From positions 1 to 50,932 of the forward strand of contig NZ_JADQBF010000083.1 of NCBI RefSeq assembly GCF_016278775.1: a stretch of 50,932 nucleotides of DNA. The letters are read 5' to 3'. Source of the stretch: Demequina sp. (GTDB lineage Bacteria > Actinomycetota > Actinomycetes > Actinomycetales > Demequinaceae). The notes under the pieces are model-generated. The model was not told the origin of the DNA and ran no database searches. It saw nothing but the letters and a program-made list of their open reading frames with translations. The position numbers and the translations under genes are program-made. This document shows, one piece after another, positions 26,135 through 34,752 of this stretch. Each line of letters begins with the position of its first letter. The stretch's first letter is position 1.

Positions 26135-27487
26135 CTAGAGCCGCCGTGCGGCAATCACAAGGCCCTCTGCGGCCTCGCGCAGCGCGGCGGACTCGAGCGT
26201 GAGCGCCAAGGTAGCGCAACGCTGCGCGAGCCTGTCGAGGTCGTTCATCTCCGTCAAGCCAGCGGACAGCCGACTGTCGATCGGATCCACCAGCGCCCCA
26301 AGCCGCTGCGACACGCCAGAGCGCACCACCACATGCCTCCAATTGGTGAGCATCCGCTGGAACGACATCAGCGCCTCATGGGCTTCGTGAATGGAGGCCA
26401 CAACCTGCCCGAGTTCCTCTCGGACGCGTTGACTCATCACCTCGCCCTGCCGCACCGAGGCTGACACGGTTTCGCCCAAGAGGACGACCGTGCCTTGAGG
26501 GTCGCCCACCGATGACCCCGATGCGGCGTCGCGAGCAAACGTCAGGGCCATGTCGTTGTGAAGCACCGACAGCGCGAGGCTGGCACGCAGGTCGAGGACG
26601 ATTCCGCGCACCTCAGCAAGCAAGGGGGCCAGAGGGGCAAGATCTTTGCGCGCCGTCACAGCGAGAGACAGCGCCGCTTGCGCGGTCTTCGCGGCCGCCG
26701 GTGCGGCTGTCCCGACCGTGGCTGCGGCATCGGCAGCCGCCGCCGCCGCGTCCTCCAACCCCTCCAGGGTCACCACAAAGGCCGCCTGAGCGCTGTCCAG
26801 GCTCGCTGCCACCTCCGTCGCGTCTTCGTATCTCGCCCGCAGTGTCATCAACTCTCTGTCGACGGCGCCAATAGCGAGCACCACCTCGTGGAGCGGCTGC
26901 CCCGGCGCAGTGGGCGGAGCATGCGGAGGTGCAAGCCGTCGCCGTTCGTCAACCTCCGCTGGCACCACCGCACGAATCACGTCGTCGTAGGTGGGAAATC
27001 CCAACGCTGCAAGCCTGGCGCCGAGATCCTCTGCCCCTTGCGACGCGGCCTGAGCCCTCGGCATACCGCCTCGACGCCACTTGTTCTCAAGCGCCCGAGT
27101 ATGGGCGTAGGCCCTGGACACCGGCTCCCACAAGTCGGGCCGCGTGACCGCGCTCCTCACGGAGATGAAGCCCTCACTCAGGGGAGTGACGGTCGAGAAG
27201 GTCAGGTAGTAGGCGCCATCCCTGGCCAGATTCTGGACGTAGCCCATCATCGATTGGCCCGCCAAGAGTCGCTCCCACATGATGTGGAAGACGGCGCCCG
27301 GCATGTCAGGATGCCGAATGATGTTGTGCGGCTCCCCCACCAACTCATCCTCCGCGAACCGCGACAGCTCCACAAAGGTCGAGTTGACCGTGACGATCAT
27401 TCCGCGCTTGTCGGTAGTCGAGAAGAAGATCTGATCAGGCGTGTAGTCGCGGCGCTCACCCGTCGGTTCGACGCGCTTGACTGCCAT
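26135..27487 (-). CDS. PAS-domain protein with long helical C-terminus
   Basis: 450 aa. Residues about 17-120 form an Aer-like PAS domain: FFSTTDKRGMIVTVN, then NIIRHPDMPGAVFHIMW, YVQNLARDGAYYLTFSTVTPL. The remainder (about 125-450) is Ala-rich and largely helical. I see no HAMP, no MCP hairpin core, no histidine kinase, GGDEF/EAL or HTH. It may sense redox through a flavin and signal by helix rearrangement or a partner protein, which is inference. ATG with AGGAAGGGA upstream. The 159-base gap behind it (27488-27646) contains nothing I can identify. Confidence 0.65.
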   Translation of the reverse strand: MAVKRVEPTGERRDYTPDQIFFSTTDKRGMIVTVNSTFVELSRFAEDELVGEPHNIIRHPDMPGAVFHIMWERLLAGQSMMGYVQNLARDGAYYLTFSTVTPLSEGFISVRSAVTRPDLWEPVSRAYAHTRALENKWRRGGMPRAQAASQGAEDLGARLAALGFPTYDDVIRAVVPAEVDERRRLAPPHAPPTAPGQPLHEVVLAIGAVDRELMTLRARYEDATEVAASLDSAQAAFVVTLEGLEDAAAAAADAAATVGTAAPAAAKTAQAALSLAVTARKDLAPLAPLLAEVRGIVLDLRASLALSVLHNDMALTFARDAASGSSVGDPQGTVVLLGETVSASVRQGEVMSQRVREELGQVVASIHEAHEALMSFQRMLTNWRHVVVRSGVSQRLGALVDPIDSRLSAGLTEMNDLDRLAQRCATLALTLESAALREAAEGLVIAARRL

Positions 27488-27646
27488 GAATCTCGATCCC
27501 TTCCTGACCCGGCGACGCGGAGCCTTCGCTCACCATCCGCACCTTAGCCCGAATGGGGCTCGTAGCAGCGCAAGGGCGTGCTGGCGCGGACCACTTCTGA
27601 GCGATTCAGGACGACACATCGCTCGTGGGCTGCACCCACCGTGGCC

Positions 27647-28375
27647 TCACGAGGCAGAGCCGGAGGCTTCCCCGCGATTGTCAAAGGGCTTGGTCCCGCA
27701 GTGCAGCGCGACGACGCCTGCCGTGAGGTTGCGGTGAGAGACCCCGGTGAATCCAGCAACGCTGAGCCACTCGCTGAGCGTCGCCTGCTCCGGCCAATCC
27801 TTGATCGACTCGAAGAGATACCGGTACGCACGCGGGTGTGAACTTGTCGCGCTGACCAGAAGCGGCATGACGTAACGCAGGTAGGCGAAGTAGCTACCCC
27901 GCACGATGGCACTCGGCGGGCGTGAGAACTCGCAGATGACGACGCGTCCCCCTGGCTTCAGCACTCGGTACATCTCGGCGAGCGCGACCTGGGGCCGCTG
28001 CACATTTCGCAGGCCGAAACTGTCGGTGACCGCGTCGAACTCGCCGTCGCCGAACGGCAGGCGCTCGGCGTCGCCCACCACGTAGTCGAGGGCAGGATGG
28101 CGACGGCGACCCACCTCGACCATGCCCTCTGAGAAGTCGAGGGCAATGACCTTGGCGCCGGATCGTGCGAGCGATGCGGCGCTGTTGCCGGTACCCGCGC
28201 CAATATCGAGGATGGCCTCACCTCGCTGCGGAGCGACAGTCCGGCTGTTCTCCTCAAGCCAATAGCCGGCGCGGCCGACCGAGAGCACAGCGCTCGTGCG
28301 GTCGTAGCCGCGCGCCACGCCGTCGAACATGCCCGCGACCTCGCGGGGCTCCTTGGTCATATCTGCCGTTGTCAC
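27647..28375 (-). CDS. menG: Demethylmenaquinone methyltransferase
   Basis: 242 aa SAM-dependent methyltransferase of the UbiE/MenG family that makes menaquinone from demethylmenaquinone. SAM motif I is ILDIGAGTGNSA (about 55-66), and the UbiE signatures MFDGVARGYDRTS near the start and SFGLRNVQRPQVALAEMYRVLKPGG are clear. The GTG at 28375 lies 6 bases after TAGACT, so the mRNA may be leaderless; ATG at 28360 is an alternative. The 211-base divergent gap to treY shows no other recognisable element. Confidence 0.92.
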   Translation of the reverse strand: MTTADMTKEPREVAGMFDGVARGYDRTSAVLSVGRAGYWLEENSRTVAPQRGEAILDIGAGTGNSAASLARSGAKVIALDFSEGMVEVGRRRHPALDYVVGDAERLPFGDGEFDAVTDSFGLRNVQRPQVALAEMYRVLKPGGRVVICEFSRPPSAIVRGSYFAYLRYVMPLLVSATSSHPRAYRYLFESIKDWPEQATLSEWLSVAGFTGVSHRNLTAGVVALHCGTKPFDNRGEASGSAS

Positions 28376-28586
28376 AGAGGGAGTCTAACTGTTCCCACCT
28401 GTGGCTCTGCCCGTTCTTGGTGCGTGCCAGTGCTCAACTGCATCCTGTGACCGGGTCGGGGACTTCGAACAAAGCGATGTCCCCCACCACTCTTCCGATG
28501 GACCCCAATAGTTCCGAAGCCACGCGACGGCAATTGTCCCCGTGACATGATGGCTAGGAACCTCAGCGACCAGGGAAAATCGACAC

Positions 28587-31103
28587 ATGGCAGACGCACC
28601 TCACGAACGCTCCAAGAGGCTGGGGCATCGAGTCGACGCGCCCGTTCCTGTCTCGACCTACCGCCTCCAGTTGACCCCCGACTTCACGTTTGACGACGCG
28701 CGCGCCGAGTTGGACTACTTCGCTGCGCTCGGCGTGAGCCACCTGTATCTCTCGCCGATCCTGACGGCCGCTCCCGGCTCTACGCACTTCTATGACGTGG
28801 TGGACCACTCGCATGTGGCCGCAGTGCTCGGGGGTGAGGAGAGCCTGCGACGCCTGGCTTGGGAGGCAGGCGAGCGCGGCATCGGCCTGATCGCGGACAT
28901 GGTGCCCAACCACATGTCCGTGCCGACTCCCGTGTACCACAACCAGGCGCTGTGGTCCGTGCTCGCCGAGGGCGAGGACTCGCCCTACGCCCACTGGTTT
29001 GACGTGGACTGGTCGAGCAACGACGGCGTGCTCATGCCCGTGCTCGGCGACCGCATCGGCTCGATTCTCGCCAGGGACGAACTCACGCTTGACCGGATGG
29101 TGATCCCCGGCTTCGAGGACGCGGGCGACGTGCCCGTGTTGCGCTACTACGACCACGTGTTCCCTGTGCGCGAGGGGACCGAGAACCTGCCGATGGACAC
29201 CCTGGTGCAGGAGCAGCATTACCGTCTCGCCTATTGGCGTGTCGCCAACGAGGAACTCAACTACCGCCGCTTCTTCGATGTGGGGTCGCTCGTTGCGGTG
29301 CGTGTCGAAGACCCCGACGTGTTCGAGGCGACCCATCGCCGCATCATCGACCTGGTGAACGATGGCACCCTTCAGGGTCTTCGCATCGACCATCCCGACG
29401 GCCTCGCAGACCCCGCCGGCTACATCGCCCAGCTGTCAGATGCCACCGACGGCGCCTGGATTGTGGTGGAAAAGATCCTCGAGGACGAGGAACGGCTCCC
29501 GACCTCATGGAAGACGGCCGGGACGACGGGCTACGACGCGTCGTGGCGCGTCGGCGCGCTGCTGCGCAACCCTGCGGGCGCGGCCCCGTTGGCGGGAACC
29601 CTGTTTCAGTTGACCGGCGACGCCATGGGCGCATTGCCTGGCATCATCGACGAGGCGAAGCGAGAAATTGTCAAGGACTCACTGTCCTCTGAGACACAGC
29701 GGCTCGCCACGCTCGCCCACGAGGTATGCAAGTCGGATGTGCGCCTGCGCGATCACACGTGGACGTCCCTGTACGACTGTCTACGGACGATGCTCGTGAC
29801 CTTCGGCCGCTATCGCGCCTACGTCATTCCAGGGGTCACCTCCAAGCCCCCTTCGCTGGAAGCCATCGACGCCGCGGCCGCCAATGCCCGTGCCCAACTC
29901 GATCCGGAGCGCCACGAGACGCTCGACGTGGTGGTCGACCTGCTCAAGGGCTCAGAGGTCGGCTCGGCGGGCAAGACGTTCGAGGCGACCCGCATGCACC
30001 TGGTGACGCGCTTCCAACAAGCGTGTGGAGCGGTGATGGCCAAGGGGGTGGAAGACACCGCGTACTACCGCTGGACGCACCTCCTGCCCTTGTGCGAGGT
30101 GGGCTCCCCTGCGGGGCGGTTTGCGGTCCCGCCAGCGGGGTTCCACGCGTGGGCGGCCGATCAGCAGTACACGTACCCGCACGCCATGACCACTCTCACT
30201 ACCCACGACACCAAACGCTCGGAGGACGTGCGCGCGAGACTCGGCGTGCTGAGCGAGGTTCCCGAGGCGTGGGACGAGTGGCTGGGACGCGTGCGTGCAG
30301 CGACCGCCGAGATGCGGCCAGCGGAGCTGGACGGCCGTACCGAGAACTTGTGGTGGCAGACCCTCGTGGGCACCGTCGCCATGGACGGGACTCTCATGGA
30401 GTGGGACCGCCTCGAGGGCTACCTCATCAAGGCGATGCGAGAGGCGAAAACCCACACCACCTGGACCGGCGTCAATGACACCTACGAGACCGCCGTGTTG
30501 TGGTTCGCCCAGGCGACCCACGTGGATCCCACCGTGCGGGAGCTCGTCAGCGAGTGGACGGCCCTGACGGAAGAGGGCGTTCGGACCGCAGTGCTGGCAC
30601 AGAAACTCATTCAACTGACCATCCCCGGCGTGCCAGACGTGTATCAAGGCACGGAGGAGTTCCGTCCCCTCCTCGTGGACCCCGACAACCGCAGGCCAGT
30701 GGACTTCGTGCACCTCGCCAGCCAGTTGGGACGCGTCGTGGGGCGCAGCAAGACTCGCAACCTGTCGGAAGAGAAGCACCGGTTGACGGCGCGATCTCTC
30801 CAGGCCCGCGCCGCGCACCCTGGCGCGTTCATCGGCGAGTCGGCTGGCTACGTGCCGCTGCCGTCGTCCTCTGGTCACGCGGTGGTCTTCGCCCGTACCC
30901 AGGACGACGTCCCTATGGTGATCACCATCGCCACCCGCATCGCGATCGAGTTGGAACACCTTGGTGGTTGGGGCGAACACACCGTGACACTTCCGGAAGG
31001 AGTGTGGGAGGACACCCTCACGGGCGCCACCTTCGATGGCGGTCAGGCCTCGCTCGCCGAGATCCTCAAGATCCATCCCGTGGCGCTGTTGGAGCGCGTA
31101 TGA
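28587..31103 (+). CDS. treY: Malto-oligosyltrehalose synthase TreY
   Basis: 838 aa GH13 enzyme that converts the reducing-end alpha-1,4 bond of malto-oligosaccharides to an alpha,alpha-1,1 trehalose bond. N-terminal STYRLQLTPDFTF and DYFAALGVSHLYLSPIL are TreY signatures. The likely catalytic acids are D268 (GLRIDHPDGL), E295 (WIVVEKIL) and D541 (LTTHDTKRSEDVRARL). AGGGA precedes the ATG. It overlaps treZ as ATGA, and together they produce trehalose from glycogen-type chains. No treX debranching gene is nearby. Confidence 0.96.
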   Translation: MADAPHERSKRLGHRVDAPVPVSTYRLQLTPDFTFDDARAELDYFAALGVSHLYLSPILTAAPGSTHFYDVVDHSHVAAVLGGEESLRRLAWEAGERGIGLIADMVPNHMSVPTPVYHNQALWSVLAEGEDSPYAHWFDVDWSSNDGVLMPVLGDRIGSILARDELTLDRMVIPGFEDAGDVPVLRYYDHVFPVREGTENLPMDTLVQEQHYRLAYWRVANEELNYRRFFDVGSLVAVRVEDPDVFEATHRRIIDLVNDGTLQGLRIDHPDGLADPAGYIAQLSDATDGAWIVVEKILEDEERLPTSWKTAGTTGYDASWRVGALLRNPAGAAPLAGTLFQLTGDAMGALPGIIDEAKREIVKDSLSSETQRLATLAHEVCKSDVRLRDHTWTSLYDCLRTMLVTFGRYRAYVIPGVTSKPPSLEAIDAAAANARAQLDPERHETLDVVVDLLKGSEVGSAGKTFEATRMHLVTRFQQACGAVMAKGVEDTAYYRWTHLLPLCEVGSPAGRFAVPPAGFHAWAADQQYTYPHAMTTLTTHDTKRSEDVRARLGVLSEVPEAWDEWLGRVRAATAEMRPAELDGRTENLWWQTLVGTVAMDGTLMEWDRLEGYLIKAMREAKTHTTWTGVNDTYETAVLWFAQATHVDPTVRELVSEWTALTEEGVRTAVLAQKLIQLTIPGVPDVYQGTEEFRPLLVDPDNRRPVDFVHLASQLGRVVGRSKTRNLSEEKHRLTARSLQARAAHPGAFIGESAGYVPLPSSSGHAVVFARTQDDVPMVITIATRIAIELEHLGGWGEHTVTLPEGVWEDTLTGATFDGGQASLAEILKIHPVALLERV

Positions 31104-32851
31104 GCGCGCTCACGGTGTGGGCGCCCGACGCACAGTCCGTCTCCTGTCATGTGCGGGCAGGGGGCCACACTGAGGGCCTGACGGTGACGCCCATGGTCAA
31201 GGGGGACGACGGATGGTGGTCCGGCCCCGCGGCCGACGCGGGCGACGAGTACGCGTTCGAGGTGGACGGCGCTGGTCCTTTCCCCGACCCCCGCAGCCCA
31301 TGGCAGCCGCACGGCGTCCATGGCTTTTCGCGCGTCTTCGACGCCTCCGCGTTCCCGTGGACCGATGGCGTGTGGGAGGGGCGGGACGCGCGCGGAGCGG
31401 TGACCTATGAACTTCACGTCGGCACCTTCACGCCCGCCGGGACTCTCGACGCCATCGTCGGGAGGCAACTGAGGGACCTCGCGTCCCGCGGCATCGAGAT
31501 GATCGAGCTCATGCCGGTGGCCGCCTTCCCAGGCAATCGCGGCTGGGGCTACGACGGAGTGGCGCTCTACGCGGTGCACGAGGCGTACGGCGGACCCGCC
31601 GCCTTGCAGCGGTTTGTCGACGCCGCGCACGCCGTGGGGCTCGGCGTGTGTCTCGACGTCGTGTACAACCACCTGGGACCGGACGGCAACTACTTGAGCC
31701 AGTTTGGGCCCTACTTCACGGATGCGCACGAGACCCCGTGGGGTTGGGCCGTCAACCTTGACCAGCCCGGCTCAGGTGGCATGCGCGGCTTCATCGTGGA
31801 CAACGCCTTGAGGTGGTTCGAGGAGTTCCACATCGATGCGCTACGGCTCGACGCGGTGCACGCGCTGGTCGACGACTCCCCCACGCACCTTCTCGCCGAG
31901 TTGTCGGAGCGCACCGCGACGCTGGCTGAGCGCCTCGGTAGGCCGCTGTCGCTCGTGGCCGAGTCGGATCTCAACCAGCCGGACATGGTGGTGCCAGTGG
32001 CGGAGGGCGGCATGGGCATGACTGCTCAGTGGGCGGACGACGTCCACCACGCCTTGCACTCCTACCTCACCGGCGAGAGGCACGGCTACTACGAGGACTT
32101 CGGCTCAATCGAGACGCTCGACAAGGCCTACCGCAAGGTGTTCGTTCACGACGGCGGGCTGTCGTCCTTCCGGGGCAAGACGTGGGGCGCCCCCGTGCCG
32201 GACGACATGGACCGCCAGCGCTTCGTCGTGTTCGCCTCCAACCACGACCAGGTGGGAAACCGCGCCATCGGCGATCGGCCATCGGTGACGCTCAGCCCCG
32301 GCGCTCAAGCCGCCTCGTTGGCGCTCATCCTGCTGAGCCCGTTCACCCCCATGCTGTTCATGGGCGAGGAGTACGGGGAGACGCGTCCGTTCATGTTCTT
32401 CACCGATCACGACGAGCCGCTCGGCTCGGCCGTGTCCGAGGGTCGCATGAGCGAGTTCGCCGGTCATGGGTGGGAGCAGCTCTACGGCGGTGAGGTGCAC
32501 GTCCCTGATCCTCAGGATCGCCAGACCTTCATGCGCTCCAAAGTGGGACCGGGCCTGAGCGCCGCTGGCACCGCGCACGCCGACATTGAGGCGTGGATGA
32601 GCCAGGTCATCGCCGCACGTGCACTCACGCTGCGCGACGGCGCTTGGGAACGGCACCCCGTGTCTGTCACCGAGGCCGCATCCCGTCAGCTGACGATGCA
32701 CGGCCCCGTGCGCATGCACGCCAACCTCTCGTCGACGCCGATGCAGGTGGAGGGTGCTCCGCTTGCCGTGTTCGGTCAGGTCGCCGCTAGCGACGACCGT
32801 TTCTCTCTCGCGCCAGACGCCGTGGCGCTTGTGGCACTCAAGGAGGACTGA
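31100..32851 (+). CDS. treZ: Malto-oligosyltrehalose trehalohydrolase TreZ
   Basis: 583 aa GH13 enzyme that releases trehalose from the TreY product. An N-terminal beta-sandwich (about 1-90) precedes the barrel: YELHVGTFTPAGTLD, ELMPVAAFPGNRGWGYDGV, DVVYNHLGPDGNYL. Catalytic residues are D251 (ALRLDAVHAL), E288 (LVAESDLN) and D383 (ASNHDQVGNR). Start ATG overlaps the treY stop; the frame is open further upstream, but that lies inside treY. Its TGA shares one base with the ppk2 ATG. Confidence 0.96.
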   Translation: MSALTVWAPDAQSVSCHVRAGGHTEGLTVTPMVKGDDGWWSGPAADAGDEYAFEVDGAGPFPDPRSPWQPHGVHGFSRVFDASAFPWTDGVWEGRDARGAVTYELHVGTFTPAGTLDAIVGRQLRDLASRGIEMIELMPVAAFPGNRGWGYDGVALYAVHEAYGGPAALQRFVDAAHAVGLGVCLDVVYNHLGPDGNYLSQFGPYFTDAHETPWGWAVNLDQPGSGGMRGFIVDNALRWFEEFHIDALRLDAVHALVDDSPTHLLAELSERTATLAERLGRPLSLVAESDLNQPDMVVPVAEGGMGMTAQWADDVHHALHSYLTGERHGYYEDFGSIETLDKAYRKVFVHDGGLSSFRGKTWGAPVPDDMDRQRFVVFASNHDQVGNRAIGDRPSVTLSPGAQAASLALILLSPFTPMLFMGEEYGETRPFMFFTDHDEPLGSAVSEGRMSEFAGHGWEQLYGGEVHVPDPQDRQTFMRSKVGPGLSAAGTAHADIEAWMSQVIAARALTLRDGAWERHPVSVTEAASRQLTMHGPVRMHANLSSTPMQVEGAPLAVFGQVAASDDRFSLAPDAVALVALKED

Positions 32852-33714
32852 TGGGCAAGAAGGATCGCCGCTGGGACAAGCCGCCGACCGAAACACTTCG
32901 GGTTCGCGAGGGCTTCACGGTGGACGGCTTCGACTGCGCCAGCACTCCTGGCTTCCCTGGAGATGAGGACGACGGCGAGCGATTCATGGAGGATCGCGGC
33001 GAGACGCTGAGCGACCTCCAGGAGCAGCTCTTTGCAGAGGGCCGCTCCGGAGGCACGCGCTCCGTCTTGCTCGTCTTGCAGGGGATGGACACCTCCGGCA
33101 AGGGAGGGATCGTGCGCCATGTGCTTGGCATGGTTGACCCACAGGGGGTGCAGCACACCTCCTTCGGCGTGCCCACGGCAGAGGAACGCTCGCACCACTA
33201 CCTGTGGCGCATCGAAAGAGCGCTGCCGTCTGCGGGAAAGATCGGCGTCTTCGACCGATCTCACTACGAGGACGTGCTGGTGGTGCGAGTGCACAACCTG
33301 GTGGCTGCCGACGTCTGGGGCGCGCGTTACGACGAGATCAATGCCTGGGAGCAACGGCGCATCGATGAGGGAACCCGCATCATCAAGTGCGCCCTCATGG
33401 TGTCGCCGGAGCGGCAACTCGAGAGACTTGCGGAGCGCTTGGATCGGCCAGACAAGCACTGGAAGTACAACCCAGGGGACCTCGACGAGCGTGCACACTG
33501 GGACGCCTATATGCAGGCCTACCAGGCGGTCTTTGACCGATGCTCGACTGAGTCGGCGCCCTGGTACGCCATTCCGGCGGACAACAAGTGGTTCGCACGC
33601 CTGGCCGTCTCTGAGCTCTTGGCTACCACGTTGGAGGACATGAACCTCACGTGGCCGGCGGCCGACTTCGACGTGGACGCCGAGAAGGCCAGGATCGCGG
33701 CCTTGCACGACTAG
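32851..33714 (+). CDS. ppk2: PPK2-family polyphosphate kinase
   Basis: 287 aa P-loop enzyme that transfers phosphate between polyphosphate and nucleotides. Walker A is G78-MDTSGKGG, Walker B is VFDRSHYEDVLV (about 133-144), and the lid region contains ERLDRPDKHWKYNPGDLDER. Single-domain length fits the short PPK2 classes; which nucleotide is preferred cannot be read from sequence. The start overlaps the treZ stop as TGATG, so expression is coupled to trehalose synthesis. It converges on zapE with 31 bases between stops. Confidence 0.92.
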   Translation: MGKKDRRWDKPPTETLRVREGFTVDGFDCASTPGFPGDEDDGERFMEDRGETLSDLQEQLFAEGRSGGTRSVLLVLQGMDTSGKGGIVRHVLGMVDPQGVQHTSFGVPTAEERSHHYLWRIERALPSAGKIGVFDRSHYEDVLVVRVHNLVAADVWGARYDEINAWEQRRIDEGTRIIKCALMVSPERQLERLAERLDRPDKHWKYNPGDLDERAHWDAYMQAYQAVFDRCSTESAPWYAIPADNKWFARLAVSELLATTLEDMNLTWPAADFDVDAEKARIAALHD

Positions 33715-33745
33715 CGCGGCCACGCAGTCCCGAAGTTTGTGTCCG

Positions 33746-34708
33746 CTAGTCGCCCACGCTCATGGCGGAGAGCCTGGACAGCGCCCTGAAGTACTTCTTG
33801 CGATAGCCCCCCGCGAGCATCTCTGAAGTGAAGACCTCTCCCAAGGAGGCTCCGGACGCCACGATGCTGGCATCGGCCTCGTACAACCGGTCGACCAGGC
33901 TCACCACCCGAAGTGCCTGCGCCTGGTCACGGAGCGGCTCGACGTCCGTCACACCCAAATAGCGCACGCCATCGACGTAGGCCCCCAGCCGGCTCGGGTG
34001 GACATGCTGGAGATCGGACACCAACTCGGGCCACGACTCCACCACGCCGCCCCACTTGTCGCTCACCAGCGCCACGGCTTCCGGACTCGAGTTGACGAAG
34101 GCGAGTTCGCCACGATGCCTATAGTCGGGGCCGTCAATGCTGACCACGTCGAACACGCCAGCAACCGCCTGGATCTCCCGCGTGAAGTCGTCGGCCGCGA
34201 ATCGCCCCTCGCCCAAGGAATCCGGCAACGTGTTGGACGTCGCGGCAAGCGCCACTCCGGCATCGGCCAGTTCCCGCATCAGGCGAGCCATCAACACCGT
34301 GTCGCCTGGGTCATCCAACTCAAACTCGTCAATGCAGACCACGCGGAAGTGGGCGAGCGCGTCCCTCGCCCGTGCGAAACCGAGCGCCCCCACCAGGTGC
34401 GTGTATTCCACAAAGGTTCCGAACGCCGCGTGGCGTCCTGCGTCCGACGCCAGCGACGCAAGGAGGTGAGTCTTTCCCACCCCAAAACCGCCGTCAAGGT
34501 AGATCCCCCGACCTGCAGAGCCACGTCGCGATCGGCCTGTCGCTCCTGCGGCAAACGTCCGCACGGCGGAAAGCGCGTCGGCTTGGGAGGGGAACTGAGG
34601 ATCGGGACGATAGGTGTCGAAAGAGGCGTCCGCGAAGTGTGGTGGCACGGTGAGGGACGCGACCAACTCGGCCCCCTCGACCATGGGCCTGCGTCCGACG
34701 ACCTTCAC
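33746..34708 (-). CDS. zapE: AFG1/ZapE-like ATPase
   Basis: 320 aa. Walker A is GGFGVGKT (73-80), Walker B is VCIDEFELDDPGD, and sensor ATSNTLPDSLGEGRF fits the AFG1/ZapE family. E. coli ZapE associates with FtsZ at the division site; the role in actinobacteria is not established to my knowledge. The start is GTG with GGGAA upstream, and that site lies in the 3' arm of a hairpin (34712-34729). Confidence 0.88.
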   Translation of the reverse strand: MKVVGRRPMVEGAELVASLTVPPHFADASFDTYRPDPQFPSQADALSAVRTFAAGATGRSRRGSAGRGIYLDGGFGVGKTHLLASLASDAGRHAAFGTFVEYTHLVGALGFARARDALAHFRVVCIDEFELDDPGDTVLMARLMRELADAGVALAATSNTLPDSLGEGRFAADDFTREIQAVAGVFDVVSIDGPDYRHRGELAFVNSSPEAVALVSDKWGGVVESWPELVSDLQHVHPSRLGAYVDGVRYLGVTDVEPLRDQAQALRVVSLVDRLYEADASIVASGASLGEVFTSEMLAGGYRKKYFRALSRLSAMSVGD

Positions 34709-34711
34709 GGT

Positions 34712-34729
34712 TTCCCACAGTAGTGGGAA
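34712..34729 (-). promoter_or_regulatory. Hairpin covering the zapE ribosome-binding site
   Basis: On the minus strand TTCCCAC-TACT-GTGGGAA forms a perfect 7-bp stem with a 4-base loop, between the gnd stop and the zapE GTG. The GGGAA of the 3' arm is the only candidate ribosome-binding site for zapE. The hairpin could limit translation or protect or terminate the gnd transcript; there is no T-run. Confidence 0.5.
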
Positions 34730-34752
34730 CGGTGTCCCCCTGAGCGCAGGGA

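Noticed and set aside
25290-26154. Open frames on both strands across the tRNA island
   Set aside because: They run through three intact tRNA genes and show no protein family; the tRNAs explain the sequence.
30500-31099. Upstream extension of the treZ frame
   Set aside because: It lies inside treY in another frame; the ATG at 31100 with an ATGA overlap starts the TreZ homology.
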